The notes under the pieces are model-generated. The model saw nothing but the letters and a program-made list of their open reading frames with translations, did not search any database and was not told the origin of the DNA. 64,000 nt of DNA from Microbacterium sp. 3J1 (GTDB lineage: Bacteria; Actinomycetota; Actinomycetes; Actinomycetales; Microbacteriaceae), in assembly GCF_001049495.1 (NCBI RefSeq), contig NZ_CDWI01000008.1, forward strand, positions 1 to 64,000, in the 5' to 3' direction. The stretch's first letter is position 1; every line of letters starts with the position of its first letter. Positions 1 through 7,896 of the stretch are shown here, piece after piece. The position numbers and the translations under genes are program-made.

Positions 1-4
1 ATGC

Positions 5-883
5 TCAGCCCTTGACGGCGCCCTGGGTGACGCCTTCCATGACGAAGCGCTGCGTGAACAGGTACGCCAGGATCGCCGGGGCCATCGCCATGAGGTACGA
101 GGCGAACGACACGTTGTAGTTGTTGCTGAACTGGGTCTGGAACAGGTTCTGCCGCACCGGCAGCGTCTGCATCGCGGGATCAGAGATGATCAGCGAGGGC
201 ATCATGAAGTCGTTCCACGCGTACAGGAACGCGAAGATCCCGACCGTGGCGCTCATGGGAGCGAGCAGCGGGAAGATCAGCTGCCAGAACGTCTGCCAGG
301 TGGATGCTCCGTCGATGCGCGCGCTCTCTTCGAGCTCGAGGGGGATCGATCGCAGGAACGCGGTGAACAGCAGCACGCTGAAGCTCAGCTGGAACATCGT
401 CGCCAGGATGATGACGCCGAACGGGTTGTCGAGCTTGACGTACCCGGTGAGCTGGATCTGCGGCAGCGCCACGACGGGGAACGGGATGAACATCGCCGCG
501 AGCAGGTAGAAGAACGACCAGCGGAAGAGTCGGTGGTCCCAGTTGCGGACGATCGCGTACGAGGCGAACGCCGCGAGCACGATCGTCGCGATCACCGTTC
601 CGGCCGTGACGAGCAGCGAGATGCCGGCGCCGACCGGGAACCTGGTGAGGTTCCACGCCTCGACGAATCCGTCGATGCTGAACGGCGCCGGAAGCGAGAA
701 GGCATTCCCGTCGACCGCCTGGCCCGTGGTCTTGAACGCCATCGAGATCGTCACGTACAGCGGGAGCAGCACCGTCACGGCGCACAGGATGAGGATGATC
801 GTGCCCGACCAGTTCACCCGCTCCATGCGGACGCGGGGTTTCTTGCCCGAGGTGGGGATGGTGGTGAGTGTCTGCGTCGACAT
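5..883 (-). CDS. Carbohydrate ABC transporter permease (MalG type)
   Basis: Inner-membrane permease of a binding-protein-dependent sugar importer, 292 aa from the ATG at 883. Six hydrophobic segments are visible. The cytoplasmic EAA loop reads ESARIDGASTWQTFWQL, the site that docks the ATPase in this family. The C-terminus FVMEGVTQGAVKG is typical of MalG-like CUT1 permeases. Its ATG shares one base with the stop of the upstream permease (TGATG), so the two are translationally coupled. No ATPase gene is nearby; CUT1 systems often share one MsmK-type ATPase encoded elsewhere. The sugar cannot be read from the sequence. Confidence 0.93.
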   Translation of the reverse strand: MSTQTLTTIPTSGKKPRVRMERVNWSGTIILILCAVTVLLPLYVTISMAFKTTGQAVDGNAFSLPAPFSIDGFVEAWNLTRFPVGAGISLLVTAGTVIATIVLAAFASYAIVRNWDHRLFRWSFFYLLAAMFIPFPVVALPQIQLTGYVKLDNPFGVIILATMFQLSFSVLLFTAFLRSIPLELEESARIDGASTWQTFWQLIFPLLAPMSATVGIFAFLYAWNDFMMPSLIISDPAMQTLPVRQNLFQTQFSNNYNVSFASYLMAMAPAILAYLFTQRFVMEGVTQGAVKG

Positions 884-1839
884 CAGAGTGCGTTCCTTCC
901 GCGGGTCAGCGAGAGCTGCAGCAGGGAGATGAGCACCGCGACGATGAAGAAGATCGTCGCGTTGGCCATCTGATAGGCGTAGTCGCCGCCGTTGAAGCCC
1001 GCGATGATGGTCATCGCCACGCTGCGGGTCGCGGTGCCGGGACCGCCGTTGGTGAGGCCGACGATGATGTCGTAGGCGTTGAGGAATCCCTTGAAGCCGA
1101 GGATCACGTTGATCACCACGTATCCGGCCACCAGCGGGAGCGTGATGCGGAACAGCTGCTGCCTCTTGCTCGCTCCGTCGATGCTCGCCGCCTCGTACAC
1201 CTCGCCGGGCACCGAGAGGAGGCCGGCGATGTAGATGAGCAGCGTGCCCGGCACCGCCTGCCACGCGGTCACGATGACGATGGCGACCCACGCGAGGTCG
1301 GGGTTCGCGAGCAGGCTCGTCTGGAGCCACGGGATGCCGGTGGCGGCACCCGCCGCCGGGATGGAGTTGGAGAACAGGAAGTTGAAGACGTAGGCGATGA
1401 TGATGCCCGAGATCACCATCGGGATCACGAAGATCGTGCGCAGCCCGGTCTTGAAGCGGATGCGGGAGGTCAGCCCCACCGCGAGGAGGAACGCGATCAC
1501 GTTGACGACGATCACCGTGGCGATCGAGAAGCCGAACGTGAACAGGTAGCTCTGCAGGATGGCAGGGTCGCTGAACATCGCGATGTAGTTCGTGAGCCCG
1601 TTGAAGCTCCACTCGCCGATGCCGATCGAGTCCGTGAAGCTGAAGAAGATGCCCATCACCGCGGGAACCGTGATCGCGAGCGTGAAGATGATCAGGGTCG
1701 GGACGAGGAACAGGTAGTAGATCGGCTCGACGCGGCCTTTGCGACGGCGGAGCTTGCGCCCCTGTCCCGTGACGATCGACGTGGTGTCGGTGGTCGGACT
1801 GTTCGGCCGCGTGACGTTCGCGGGTGCGGTGGTGCTCAC
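883..1839 (-). CDS. Carbohydrate ABC transporter permease (MalF type)
   Basis: Second permease of the same importer, 318 aa from a GTG at 1839. A charged N-terminal stretch (GRKLRRRKGR) precedes six membrane segments. The EAA loop reads EAASIDGASKRQQLFRI, followed by the NGGPGTAT signature common in MalF-type CUT1 permeases. The GTG overlaps the binding-protein stop by four bases (GTGA), which fixes the start; longer in-frame extensions run into the binding-protein gene and are not credible. Order is binding protein, MalF-like, MalG-like, transcribed as one unit away from the ROK regulator. Confidence 0.92.
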   Translation of the reverse strand: MSTTAPANVTRPNSPTTDTTSIVTGQGRKLRRRKGRVEPIYYLFLVPTLIIFTLAITVPAVMGIFFSFTDSIGIGEWSFNGLTNYIAMFSDPAILQSYLFTFGFSIATVIVVNVIAFLLAVGLTSRIRFKTGLRTIFVIPMVISGIIIAYVFNFLFSNSIPAAGAATGIPWLQTSLLANPDLAWVAIVIVTAWQAVPGTLLIYIAGLLSVPGEVYEAASIDGASKRQQLFRITLPLVAGYVVINVILGFKGFLNAYDIIVGLTNGGPGTATRSVAMTIIAGFNGGDYAYQMANATIFFIVAVLISLLQLSLTRGRNAL

Positions 1840-3164
1840 GGTGCGGACTCCTCTGTCTCGCCGGATGCCGCATCGTCGGTCTTGGGGATGGGCGCGCGGA
1901 AGGCGATGCGAGCCCAGTCCGCGTCCATGGTGCGCAGTGTGGATGTCGTCGAGGCGCCCAGCGCCATCGCCTGGGCGTAGTTCATGACCGGGATCGTCCG
2001 AGGAACGAGCACCGAAGCGCCCTGATAGATCTGACCGTTCTCGTAGTACTCGATCATCCCCTCGATGCGCGGGTCGTCGGGGGCCGCAGCATCCTTGGTG
2101 GGAGTGAAGCCGAGCTGCGAGGCGTTGTACGCCTCGATGTTCTCGGGCAGGTAGAGATACTCGAGGAAGTCGCGGGCGGCCTCCTGATGCTGGGAGCCCT
2201 CGGGGATCATGGCGCCGAGATCCATGTTGACGCGCACGCCCAGGTCGGCGGGATCGTTCGTCATGGGCAGCGGGAACGTGCCGAGCTCGAGGTCGGGCGC
2301 GGTCTTCGCGATCTCCCCGAACGCCCACGGACCCTGCAGGTACATCGCGGCCTCGCCCTGCGAGAACGCGAGGTTGCCGTCGCCGTAGCCGCGGCTCGCG
2401 GCATCCTCGTTCGTGTAGTCGTTCGCGAGCTGCATCATCTGCTCCATCGGCTGCGCGAAGTCCTTCTCGAACGAGACCTCGGAGTCGGGGCCGACCTCGG
2501 CACCCTCCTCGGCCATCGCGTCGAAGAAGTCGATCGTGTCGACGGTGCCGCCGACCGTGTAGTCGTACCAGCCCTGCCCGACCGTCCAGTCGTCCTTGAA
2601 CGTGGCGTAGAAGGGATCGATGCCGGCGCCCCTGAGCTGCTCGCAGAGGGCGATGAGCTCGTCCCACGTCTGCGGCACCTCGAGGCCCTGGGCCTCGAAG
2701 ATCTCCTTGTTGTAGATGACGGATGCCGCCATCACCGAGTACGGCAGCGCGCTGGTGCGACCCTCGCACGAGCCGTACTGGTCCATGAGCGGCTGCAGAT
2801 CGTCGCGCACCGAGGCCGCGGCCTTCGTGTCGGACAGATCGCTCAGGGTGCAGCGCTGCACGAAACGGGCGATCTCGTAGTTGTAGTTGCCGAGGATGAG
2901 GTCGGGCGGATTGCCGCGCACGAAGCTCGCGGAGATGACATCGGGGCCCGAGGTGTCGATCTCGACGCGCACGTCGCTCTGCGAGGAGTTGTACTCGGAG
3001 ACCAGGTCGGTCATGAACTGGATCGCCTCGCGCTTGTTGAACGTGAAGCGGATAGTCTCGGTGCCGCCGGAGGGCGAGCACGCGGCCAATCCTGTTCCGA
3101 CCAGTGCGAGCGCGGCCGCAGCAGCTGCGAGCCGCGCCGGGCGTGGGAGTTTCAGAGACACCAT
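1836..3164 (-). CDS. Extracellular sugar-binding lipoprotein
   Basis: Substrate-binding component, 442 aa. A lipoprotein signal peptide ends in a lipobox with Cys29 (GTGLAAC), so the mature protein should be lipid-anchored outside the membrane. The body is a type-1 extracellular solute-binding fold (LPYSVMAASVIYNKEIF; GPWAFGEIA), as in CUT1 importers. First gene of the operon; its start lies 98 bp from the divergent ROK regulator across a palindromic operator candidate. ATG at 3164 and GTG at 3161 are both possible starts; AGGA lies close upstream of each. Ligand unknown. Confidence 0.93.
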   Translation of the reverse strand: MVSLKLPRPARLAAAAAALALVGTGLAACSPSGGTETIRFTFNKREAIQFMTDLVSEYNSSQSDVRVEIDTSGPDVISASFVRGNPPDLILGNYNYEIARFVQRCTLSDLSDTKAAASVRDDLQPLMDQYGSCEGRTSALPYSVMAASVIYNKEIFEAQGLEVPQTWDELIALCEQLRGAGIDPFYATFKDDWTVGQGWYDYTVGGTVDTIDFFDAMAEEGAEVGPDSEVSFEKDFAQPMEQMMQLANDYTNEDAASRGYGDGNLAFSQGEAAMYLQGPWAFGEIAKTAPDLELGTFPLPMTNDPADLGVRVNMDLGAMIPEGSQHQEAARDFLEYLYLPENIEAYNASQLGFTPTKDAAAPDDPRIEGMIEYYENGQIYQGASVLVPRTIPVMNYAQAMALGASTTSTLRTMDADWARIAFRAPIPKTDDAASGETEESAP

Positions 3165-3192
3165 CGTCCTTTCGTCCTGTAGATCCGCGTAC

Positions 3193-3213
3193 TAAATCTA
3201 GTGAGCGAATTTA
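3193..3213. promoter_or_regulatory. Operator candidate between sugar importer and ROK regulator
   Basis: In the 98-bp divergent gap, TAAAT and ATTTA form 5-bp arms around an 11-bp centre, and this A/T-rich patch stands out in otherwise GC-rich DNA. ROK repressors usually bind such A/T-armed inverted repeats in the intergenic region beside their own gene. The assignment to this regulator is inference. Confidence 0.5.
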
Positions 3214-3262
3214 CTTCGATGAACGGTACTATCCCATCTGGACGAGAGTGAGGTCAAGCGCC

Positions 3263-4483
3263 GTGTCAGAAGCGTCTGCAGGTCTGGGCACCGGACGCGC
3301 GAGCGTGGGGGCCGTCCTCGATTTCGCCTGGACCGCCGGCGAGTTCACCGCCACCGAGGTCATGGCGGGGACGTCATTGACCCGCTCGACGGCGATCGAC
3401 GCGATCGACACCCTCGTGAGCGCCGCAGTGCTCCGCGAACTGGCGAACGCCCGGGTCGCGGGGAGCTACCGATCAGGACGCCCTGCGCGCCGATTCGTCC
3501 TCGCGGCAGACCTCGGCGTCGTGATCGGGGTCGATGCCGGCGATATGCACCTGGCGGTCACGATCGCGGATCCGATCGACCGCACTCTCGTGCACCACCG
3601 CACGGACCTCGACCCCACGCAGTCCGCGTCCGCCCGCCGCGCGACCATCCTCGAGCGGATGTCGCTCGCCCTCGACGAGGCGCAGGTCCCGCGCGAGGAC
3701 GTGCTCGCCATCTGCGTGGGAGTCGCGGCCCCCGTGAACCGCGACGGCATCTCGCCACCGCATCCCGACGGCTTCTGGGAGCGCACCAACCCGCGCCTCG
3801 CCGAGGCGCTTCAGGAGTGGGCTCCGATCGTCGAGATCAAGAACGACGCTCAGCTCGCCGCGATCGCCGAAGGATCGGAGGGCGCCGCCATCGGATGCCG
3901 CGACTACGTCGCCCTCGTCTCGGGCGAGCGCTTCGGCGGGGGCGTCGTGATCGACGGGCACGTGCTCCACGGAGCTCACGGCGGTGTCGGCGAGGGCGTC
4001 GTGTTCGACCACATCATCGGCGTCGGCTCGGCCTTCGGCCTGACGTACGCACTGCCCGACCAGGTGCGCGCGGCGGCGGATGCCGGGGAGTTCGGCGCGG
4101 ATTCCGCGATGGGTCGACTCGCCCGCTCGGAGCACATCGACCCCCGCACCGTCCTCACCGCCGCGGCGGCCGGCGACGCGGACGCCCTGCTCGTCACCGC
4201 GCGGGTCGGCGAGACGCTCGCCCGCATCGTGGGGGTGCTCGGCAGCATGTACGACCCCGCCCGGGTGATCGTGTGCGGGGCCGTCGCCGAGAGCATCGAG
4301 CCGGTGCTGATCGCCGCTCGCGCCGTTCTTCCCGAGCAGCTGCATCTGCCCGCACCGCAGATCCTCGCCTCGACGCTCGGCGCCGAGGTCGTGTCGATCG
4401 GCGCGGTGACCACCGCCCGGCGTGCGGCGCGGGAGCGCGCGGTGCCCCTCCTCGCGGAGCGGCGGCTCAGCGCGGCGGTCTGA
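3263..4483 (+). CDS. ROK-family transcriptional regulator
   Basis: Predicted sugar-responsive repressor, 406 aa. An N-terminal winged HTH (about residues 20-75, TATEVMAGTSLTRSTAIDAI) is followed by a ROK/actin-like domain containing ENG-type features such as EIKNDAQLAAIAE and the HGAHGGVGEG glycine loop. The Cys-rich zinc motif of ROK sugar kinases is absent, which fits a regulator. GTG at 3263 has GAGG nine bases upstream; GTG at 3248 is an alternative. An upstream in-frame extension overlaps the divergent lipoprotein gene and is rejected. Divergent placement makes it the likely local regulator of the importer. Confidence 0.9.
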   Translation: MSEASAGLGTGRASVGAVLDFAWTAGEFTATEVMAGTSLTRSTAIDAIDTLVSAAVLRELANARVAGSYRSGRPARRFVLAADLGVVIGVDAGDMHLAVTIADPIDRTLVHHRTDLDPTQSASARRATILERMSLALDEAQVPREDVLAICVGVAAPVNRDGISPPHPDGFWERTNPRLAEALQEWAPIVEIKNDAQLAAIAEGSEGAAIGCRDYVALVSGERFGGGVVIDGHVLHGAHGGVGEGVVFDHIIGVGSAFGLTYALPDQVRAAADAGEFGADSAMGRLARSEHIDPRTVLTAAAAGDADALLVTARVGETLARIVGVLGSMYDPARVIVCGAVAESIEPVLIAARAVLPEQLHLPAPQILASTLGAEVVSIGAVTTARRAARERAVPLLAERRLSAAV

Positions 4484-4504
4484 GCCCGTGCGGCCTCGGT
4501 CGCG

Positions 4505-5224
4505 TCAGAGGGACAGCCGGCGGGCGACGATCTGCTCGGCGATGTCATGCAGGCGGGCGCCGGCGCTGCGGGCGTGCCGCCGCATGAGGGCGAAGGCTTC
4601 GTCGATCGTCACGTTCCGCTGGAATGAGAGAGCGCCCTTCGCCTGCTCGATGATCACCCTGCTGTCCAGCGCATGCTGCAGTTGCTCTGCGCGGCTCCGG
4701 TGCTCACGGAGCGCCCGGTGCTGGACGATGCCGATCGTCGCGAACTCGGCGAGGGCTTGCGACACGGCGGCGTCGATGTCGGTGAGGGGGTCGACGCGAT
4801 CGAAGAACAGGTTGAGAGCCCCGAGGCGCTCGCCGCGCAGCATCAGCGGCACCGCATAGCCCGCGCGGAACCCGCGCTGCATCGCGATCGGCACGAACCT
4901 CGGCCACGTGTCGGCGCTGGCGAGGAGATCGGGGGTCTCGATCACCTCGCCGGTACGGAAGCTGTCGAGGCACGGTCCTTCGTCGATGCCCAGCTCGGCC
5001 TCTTCGACATCCGCTGTGCGTTCGCTCGTCGAGCCGACCACGTGCAGCATTCCGCTTTCGTCGGCCAGCACAAGACCTGCCTCTGTCGCGGCCGTGAACG
5101 TCGTGGCGGCTTCGACGAGGTGATCCATGGTGTCGACGACGTCGTACTGCGGATCGAGGGCGTCGGCCAGTCTGGCGAACACTCGTGGGAGCTGCGCCGC
5201 CGAACCCGCATCGTCAACCGTCAT
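4505..5224 (-). CDS. GAF-ANTAR RNA-binding antitermination regulator
   Basis: 239 aa. The N-terminal GAF domain (about residues 20-160, with GIDEGPCLDSFRTGEV) probably senses a small ligand. The C-terminal ANTAR domain (about 180-236, IIEQAKGALSFQRNVTIDEA) belongs to the family that binds paired stem-loops in nascent RNA to prevent termination. ATG overlaps the stop of the upstream small gene by ATGA. Last gene of a five-gene minus-strand run with three such proteins; it converges on the ROK gene with only 21 bp between stops. Confidence 0.9.
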   Translation of the reverse strand: MTVDDAGSAAQLPRVFARLADALDPQYDVVDTMDHLVEAATTFTAATEAGLVLADESGMLHVVGSTSERTADVEEAELGIDEGPCLDSFRTGEVIETPDLLASADTWPRFVPIAMQRGFRAGYAVPLMLRGERLGALNLFFDRVDPLTDIDAAVSQALAEFATIGIVQHRALREHRSRAEQLQHALDSRVIIEQAKGALSFQRNVTIDEAFALMRRHARSAGARLHDIAEQIVARRLSL

Positions 5225-5523
5225 CCGTCCTCCGGTTCGTGCACCAGGTAGAGACCGGTGGGTGCGTTCGCCGTGAAGGCGAGAGCCTCGATCCATGCCG
5301 GATTGATCGGAACCTGTCTGCTGTCGCGGTACTTGAAGACGAGGTCGGAACCGGCGTTGATCCACACCGCGGTCCTCCCGCCGCCGATACTCGCGTCTTC
5401 GCGCCAGGTGAAGGTGAAGGGTTCGCCCCTGCGTAACTTCGAGGAGATGACGAGTTGCAAATGGTGGAGCGCTCTGTCCGTGAACTCCGTCGAGATCTTG
5501 CCTTCGTATATCAGCTTGCCCAC
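5221..5523 (-). CDS. Small conserved actinobacterial protein (DUF7882-like)
   Basis: 100 aa, no signal or membrane segment. It begins GKLIYEGKISTEFTDRAL and contains KLRRGEPFTFTW, GGGRTAVWI and NPAWIEALAFTAN, the conserved blocks of a small family common in Microbacteriaceae. From memory, members are sometimes labelled ATP-dependent DNA ligase in databases, but at this length they cannot be ligases. GTG at 5523 has a GGAGG Shine-Dalgarno six bases upstream and matches the family's usual MGKL start, so it is preferred over the ATG at 5544. Function unknown; coupled by ATGA to the downstream GAF-ANTAR gene. Confidence 0.75.
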   Translation of the reverse strand: MGKLIYEGKISTEFTDRALHHLQLVISSKLRRGEPFTFTWREDASIGGGRTAVWINAGSDLVFKYRDSRQVPINPAWIEALAFTANAPTGLYLVHEPEDG

Positions 5524-5671
5524 CGTGGGCCTCCGCGTGCTCATCGGTTTCGCTGGGGGCTCCACCGGCTTCCGTTGCAGGGTCCAGGCAACGTACTCGC
5601 GACGATATAGCAGCCCGGCTCGAAATGGGAACTACCCCGGCATCTGCGCGTCGTCGCGGCGGCGGTCGCTC

Positions 5672-6010
5672 TCAGGTCAGGAGGTCGTATTCGCTGTGCA
5701 CGTCGGGCAGATCACCGGCGTCGAAGCCGACGCTCGCGCTGGGGCTCAGCGAATGCGTGCGATTCAGCAGCGCGTGTGCGGCTGCTTCGTCGTCGAATCC
5801 GTCGACCGTCTCGGCGTCCACCACGGCGATGGGCAGCGCCGCTCCCATCGCCAGCCGCACGCGAGATCGTCGGCCGTCCGGCCCGACGAACGGTATCTCG
5901 ACGACGTCTCCCCGACGCTCCTCCGTCAACGCCAGCCAATGCTGCACCACCGCATCAGCGACGGCATCTCCGGTCACGTAGGTGCCCACCTGGGTGATGA
6001 GTGTTTTCAT
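5672..6010 (-). CDS. Hypothetical 112-aa protein
   Basis: Small soluble protein, MKTLITQVGTYVTGDAVADA at the N-terminus and acidic at the C-terminus. It has no signal peptide, transmembrane segment or cysteine. The central block DVVEIPFVGPDGRRSRVRLA looks like a short beta-hairpin with a basic strand. Not recognised. It lies inside the run of GAF-ANTAR genes in the same direction, with 97 bp to the upstream gene and 148 bp to the next, so it may be co-transcribed with stress or redox regulators, but this is only context. Confidence 0.7.
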   Translation of the reverse strand: MKTLITQVGTYVTGDAVADAVVQHWLALTEERRGDVVEIPFVGPDGRRSRVRLAMGAALPIAVVDAETVDGFDDEAAAHALLNRTHSLSPSASVGFDAGDLPDVHSEYDLLT

Positions 6011-6107
6011 GCTGACTCCCGGATCGCGTGGAATGTTCCCGCTACCGGGTCCAGGGCAGCCATCTCACACTAGGTGCAGGCCACCCGTCGAGTCAGCCCC
6101 TTGCGCT

Positions 6108-6836
6108 TCAGGTCTGCGGTGGTCCCAGGTGGATCTCACGTCGGACCACACGCTCAGCCACCTCGCTCAGACGGAGCCCCCGGGAGCGAGCGTACGTGCG
6201 CATCACGGTGAAGGCCTCGGCAATGGGTATGCCGGCGGTGAACGAGACGACCCCCTTGGCCTGCTCGATCGTCACCCGGCTGTTCAGCGCGGTCTGGAGC
6301 TGTGTGGACAACGTGTCCTTCTCGCGCAGGGTGCGCTCATGCAGGATGCCGATGGTGGCGACATCCGCGAACGCATGTGCCGCGGCAAGGTCTTCCGGTG
6401 ACAGCGAGCCGGGAGCGGAACGCAGGAGGTTCAGCGTTCCGATCGTGGTGTTCCGAAGGCGCATCGGGATCGCGTCGATCGCAGCGAACCCGTTCTCCAG
6501 CGCTGCCTGTCGAAACAGCGGCCACCTCTCGGAGTCGGCGGCGATGTCCCGAATCGAGTTCGTCGACCCCGTCAGGAAGCACTCGATGCAGGGTCCGGAC
6601 TCGGCACCGAGTTGCATCACCTCGACGAGCTCGGCTGCTTCGCTCGTGGAGGCGATGAGCTCGAGCTCCCCCGCCGGGTCCGCCAGCAGGATGCCGGCGT
6701 CGCTGGCGGCCAGCAGTTCCTGGCAGGCATCGACCAGGGTCTGCAGGAGGTCGACCACGTCGTAGTCGTCGACGAGGGTGTCCGCCAGTGTCGCGAAGAG
6801 CTGGAGCAACCGCACCTCGCGCGTGAGCTCTGTCAT
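6108..6836 (-). CDS. GAF-ANTAR RNA-binding antitermination regulator
   Basis: 242 aa with the same layout as its neighbours: GAF domain (about residues 15-165; GAESGPCIECFLTGS resembles the ligand-pocket loop of the other copies) and C-terminal ANTAR (about 180-235, VTIEQAKGVVSFTAGIPIAEA). Predicted to act on RNA as a transcription antiterminator when its GAF domain is engaged. ATG at 6836 overlaps the upstream GAF-ANTAR stop by ATGA, so these two are coupled, probably tandem paralogues that have diverged mainly in the GAF part. Targets are not visible. Confidence 0.9.
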   Translation of the reverse strand: MTELTREVRLLQLFATLADTLVDDYDVVDLLQTLVDACQELLAASDAGILLADPAGELELIASTSEAAELVEVMQLGAESGPCIECFLTGSTNSIRDIAADSERWPLFRQAALENGFAAIDAIPMRLRNTTIGTLNLLRSAPGSLSPEDLAAAHAFADVATIGILHERTLREKDTLSTQLQTALNSRVTIEQAKGVVSFTAGIPIAEAFTVMRTYARSRGLRLSEVAERVVRREIHLGPPQT

Positions 6837-7537
6837 GACTGCGCCTCTATACCGCCCGTGGCGCGTGTGAAGCGGAGGGAGCCGTCGACGATCGCCTGGG
6901 CGACCTCCATCATCCGCTGACCGGTCGAGAACGCCCGAGCCTGGATCATGAGCAGCGCATCGTCAGGGCTGATGTCGAGCTGGGCGAGGACGATTCCCGT
7001 CGCCTGGTGGATGGTCCTCCGCGAGTACAGTCCCGCCCGGGCGTCGCGGTCGGCGAAGTCGGAGAGGGCGTCTCGCAGAACGTGGCGTCCGACCACCTCC
7101 GCCATGGTGATCGCCTGCGCGCATTCCGCAGGACTGAGCGTGACCGGCTCCGACGAGTACAGGTCGACGGCCCCCATCGTGAGTTCGCCGACTGACAGCG
7201 GGAAGGCGAACATGGAGGCGACGGCATGCTTCTCGGTGGCGGCGGCGAAAGCCGGCCAGCGCGCCACACCTCGGAGCCGGAACTCGGGCTCGATGACGGC
7301 CGCGACACTGCGCATCGCGTCCCAGCACGGACCCTCGCCGAGATCGAACTGGAGCTCGTCGAGTCGCGCAGCCGTGTCATCCGTGGCGGAGATCGTCTCG
7401 CTGCCCAGGAGATCGCCGACCGTGGAGACAGCAGCCCCGGTCACCGGGAACAGCTCTACGAAGAACCCGCTGAGACTCGGCAGCCGGTGTCCCGAACGCT
7501 GGAGCTCGGTGAGCGCGGATTCGAAGGGATCGCTCAT
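6833..7537 (-). CDS. GAF-ANTAR RNA-binding antitermination regulator
   Basis: 234 aa from ATG 7537, with GAGGAG eight bases upstream. The GAF-type region (about residues 20-160, FDLGEGPCWDAM) is followed by an ANTAR domain of a more divergent type (RRTIHQATGIVLAQLDISPD) in which the usual EQAKG helix reads HQATG. First gene of the minus-strand run. This ANTAR subtype is frequent in actinobacteria as stand-alone cytoplasmic regulators. Ligand and RNA targets unknown. Confidence 0.88.
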   Translation of the reverse strand: MSDPFESALTELQRSGHRLPSLSGFFVELFPVTGAAVSTVGDLLGSETISATDDTAARLDELQFDLGEGPCWDAMRSVAAVIEPEFRLRGVARWPAFAAATEKHAVASMFAFPLSVGELTMGAVDLYSSEPVTLSPAECAQAITMAEVVGRHVLRDALSDFADRDARAGLYSRRTIHQATGIVLAQLDISPDDALLMIQARAFSTGQRMMEVAQAIVDGSLRFTRATGGIEAQS

Positions 7538-7896
7538 GGTGCTCCTCACGATACAGCGAACGGAAGAAGCCGGCCCCGCCCTCTTCTTCTCGGCACCGCG
7601 ACTCCCGCCGGTGTCACTTATGACTCGTCGACTACACGTGATCCGGATCTGTGGTTGTTGATCCGCGCAAACACTGGAGTCACTGAGAAACTACTTATTT
7701 TTTCTTCTCCTGAAAACTATCTACTACTTGGCAGCCTTGCCACCGACCTCCGATCCCAGCCGAGAGTATGGCAGATCGTGGCCCGAAACGTATACATACA
7801 CCTCGCCGCCGTCGCGATGGCGCACGTGCACGTAGACCTCCTCCACAGCACGACTTGCCCCTCGTGCCGCCCAGCGAGCGACGGTCACGAGCGGAT
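7538..7896. other. 359-bp intergenic stretch with an A/T-rich patch
   Basis: Lies between the start of the GAF-ANTAR run and the end of the MacB-type permease, both on the minus strand. About 7670-7740 is strikingly A/T-rich for this genome, including a run of six T. It probably holds the promoter of the GAF-ANTAR run near 7550-7650 and the 3' border of the accessory block. Short overlapping ORFs in several frames show no family features and are not credited. No clear terminator hairpin was found. Confidence 0.4.

Noticed and set aside
1840..3081. Long N-terminal extension of the MalF-type permease
   Set aside because: It is a different frame of the binding-protein gene; the GTGA overlap gives a clear start.
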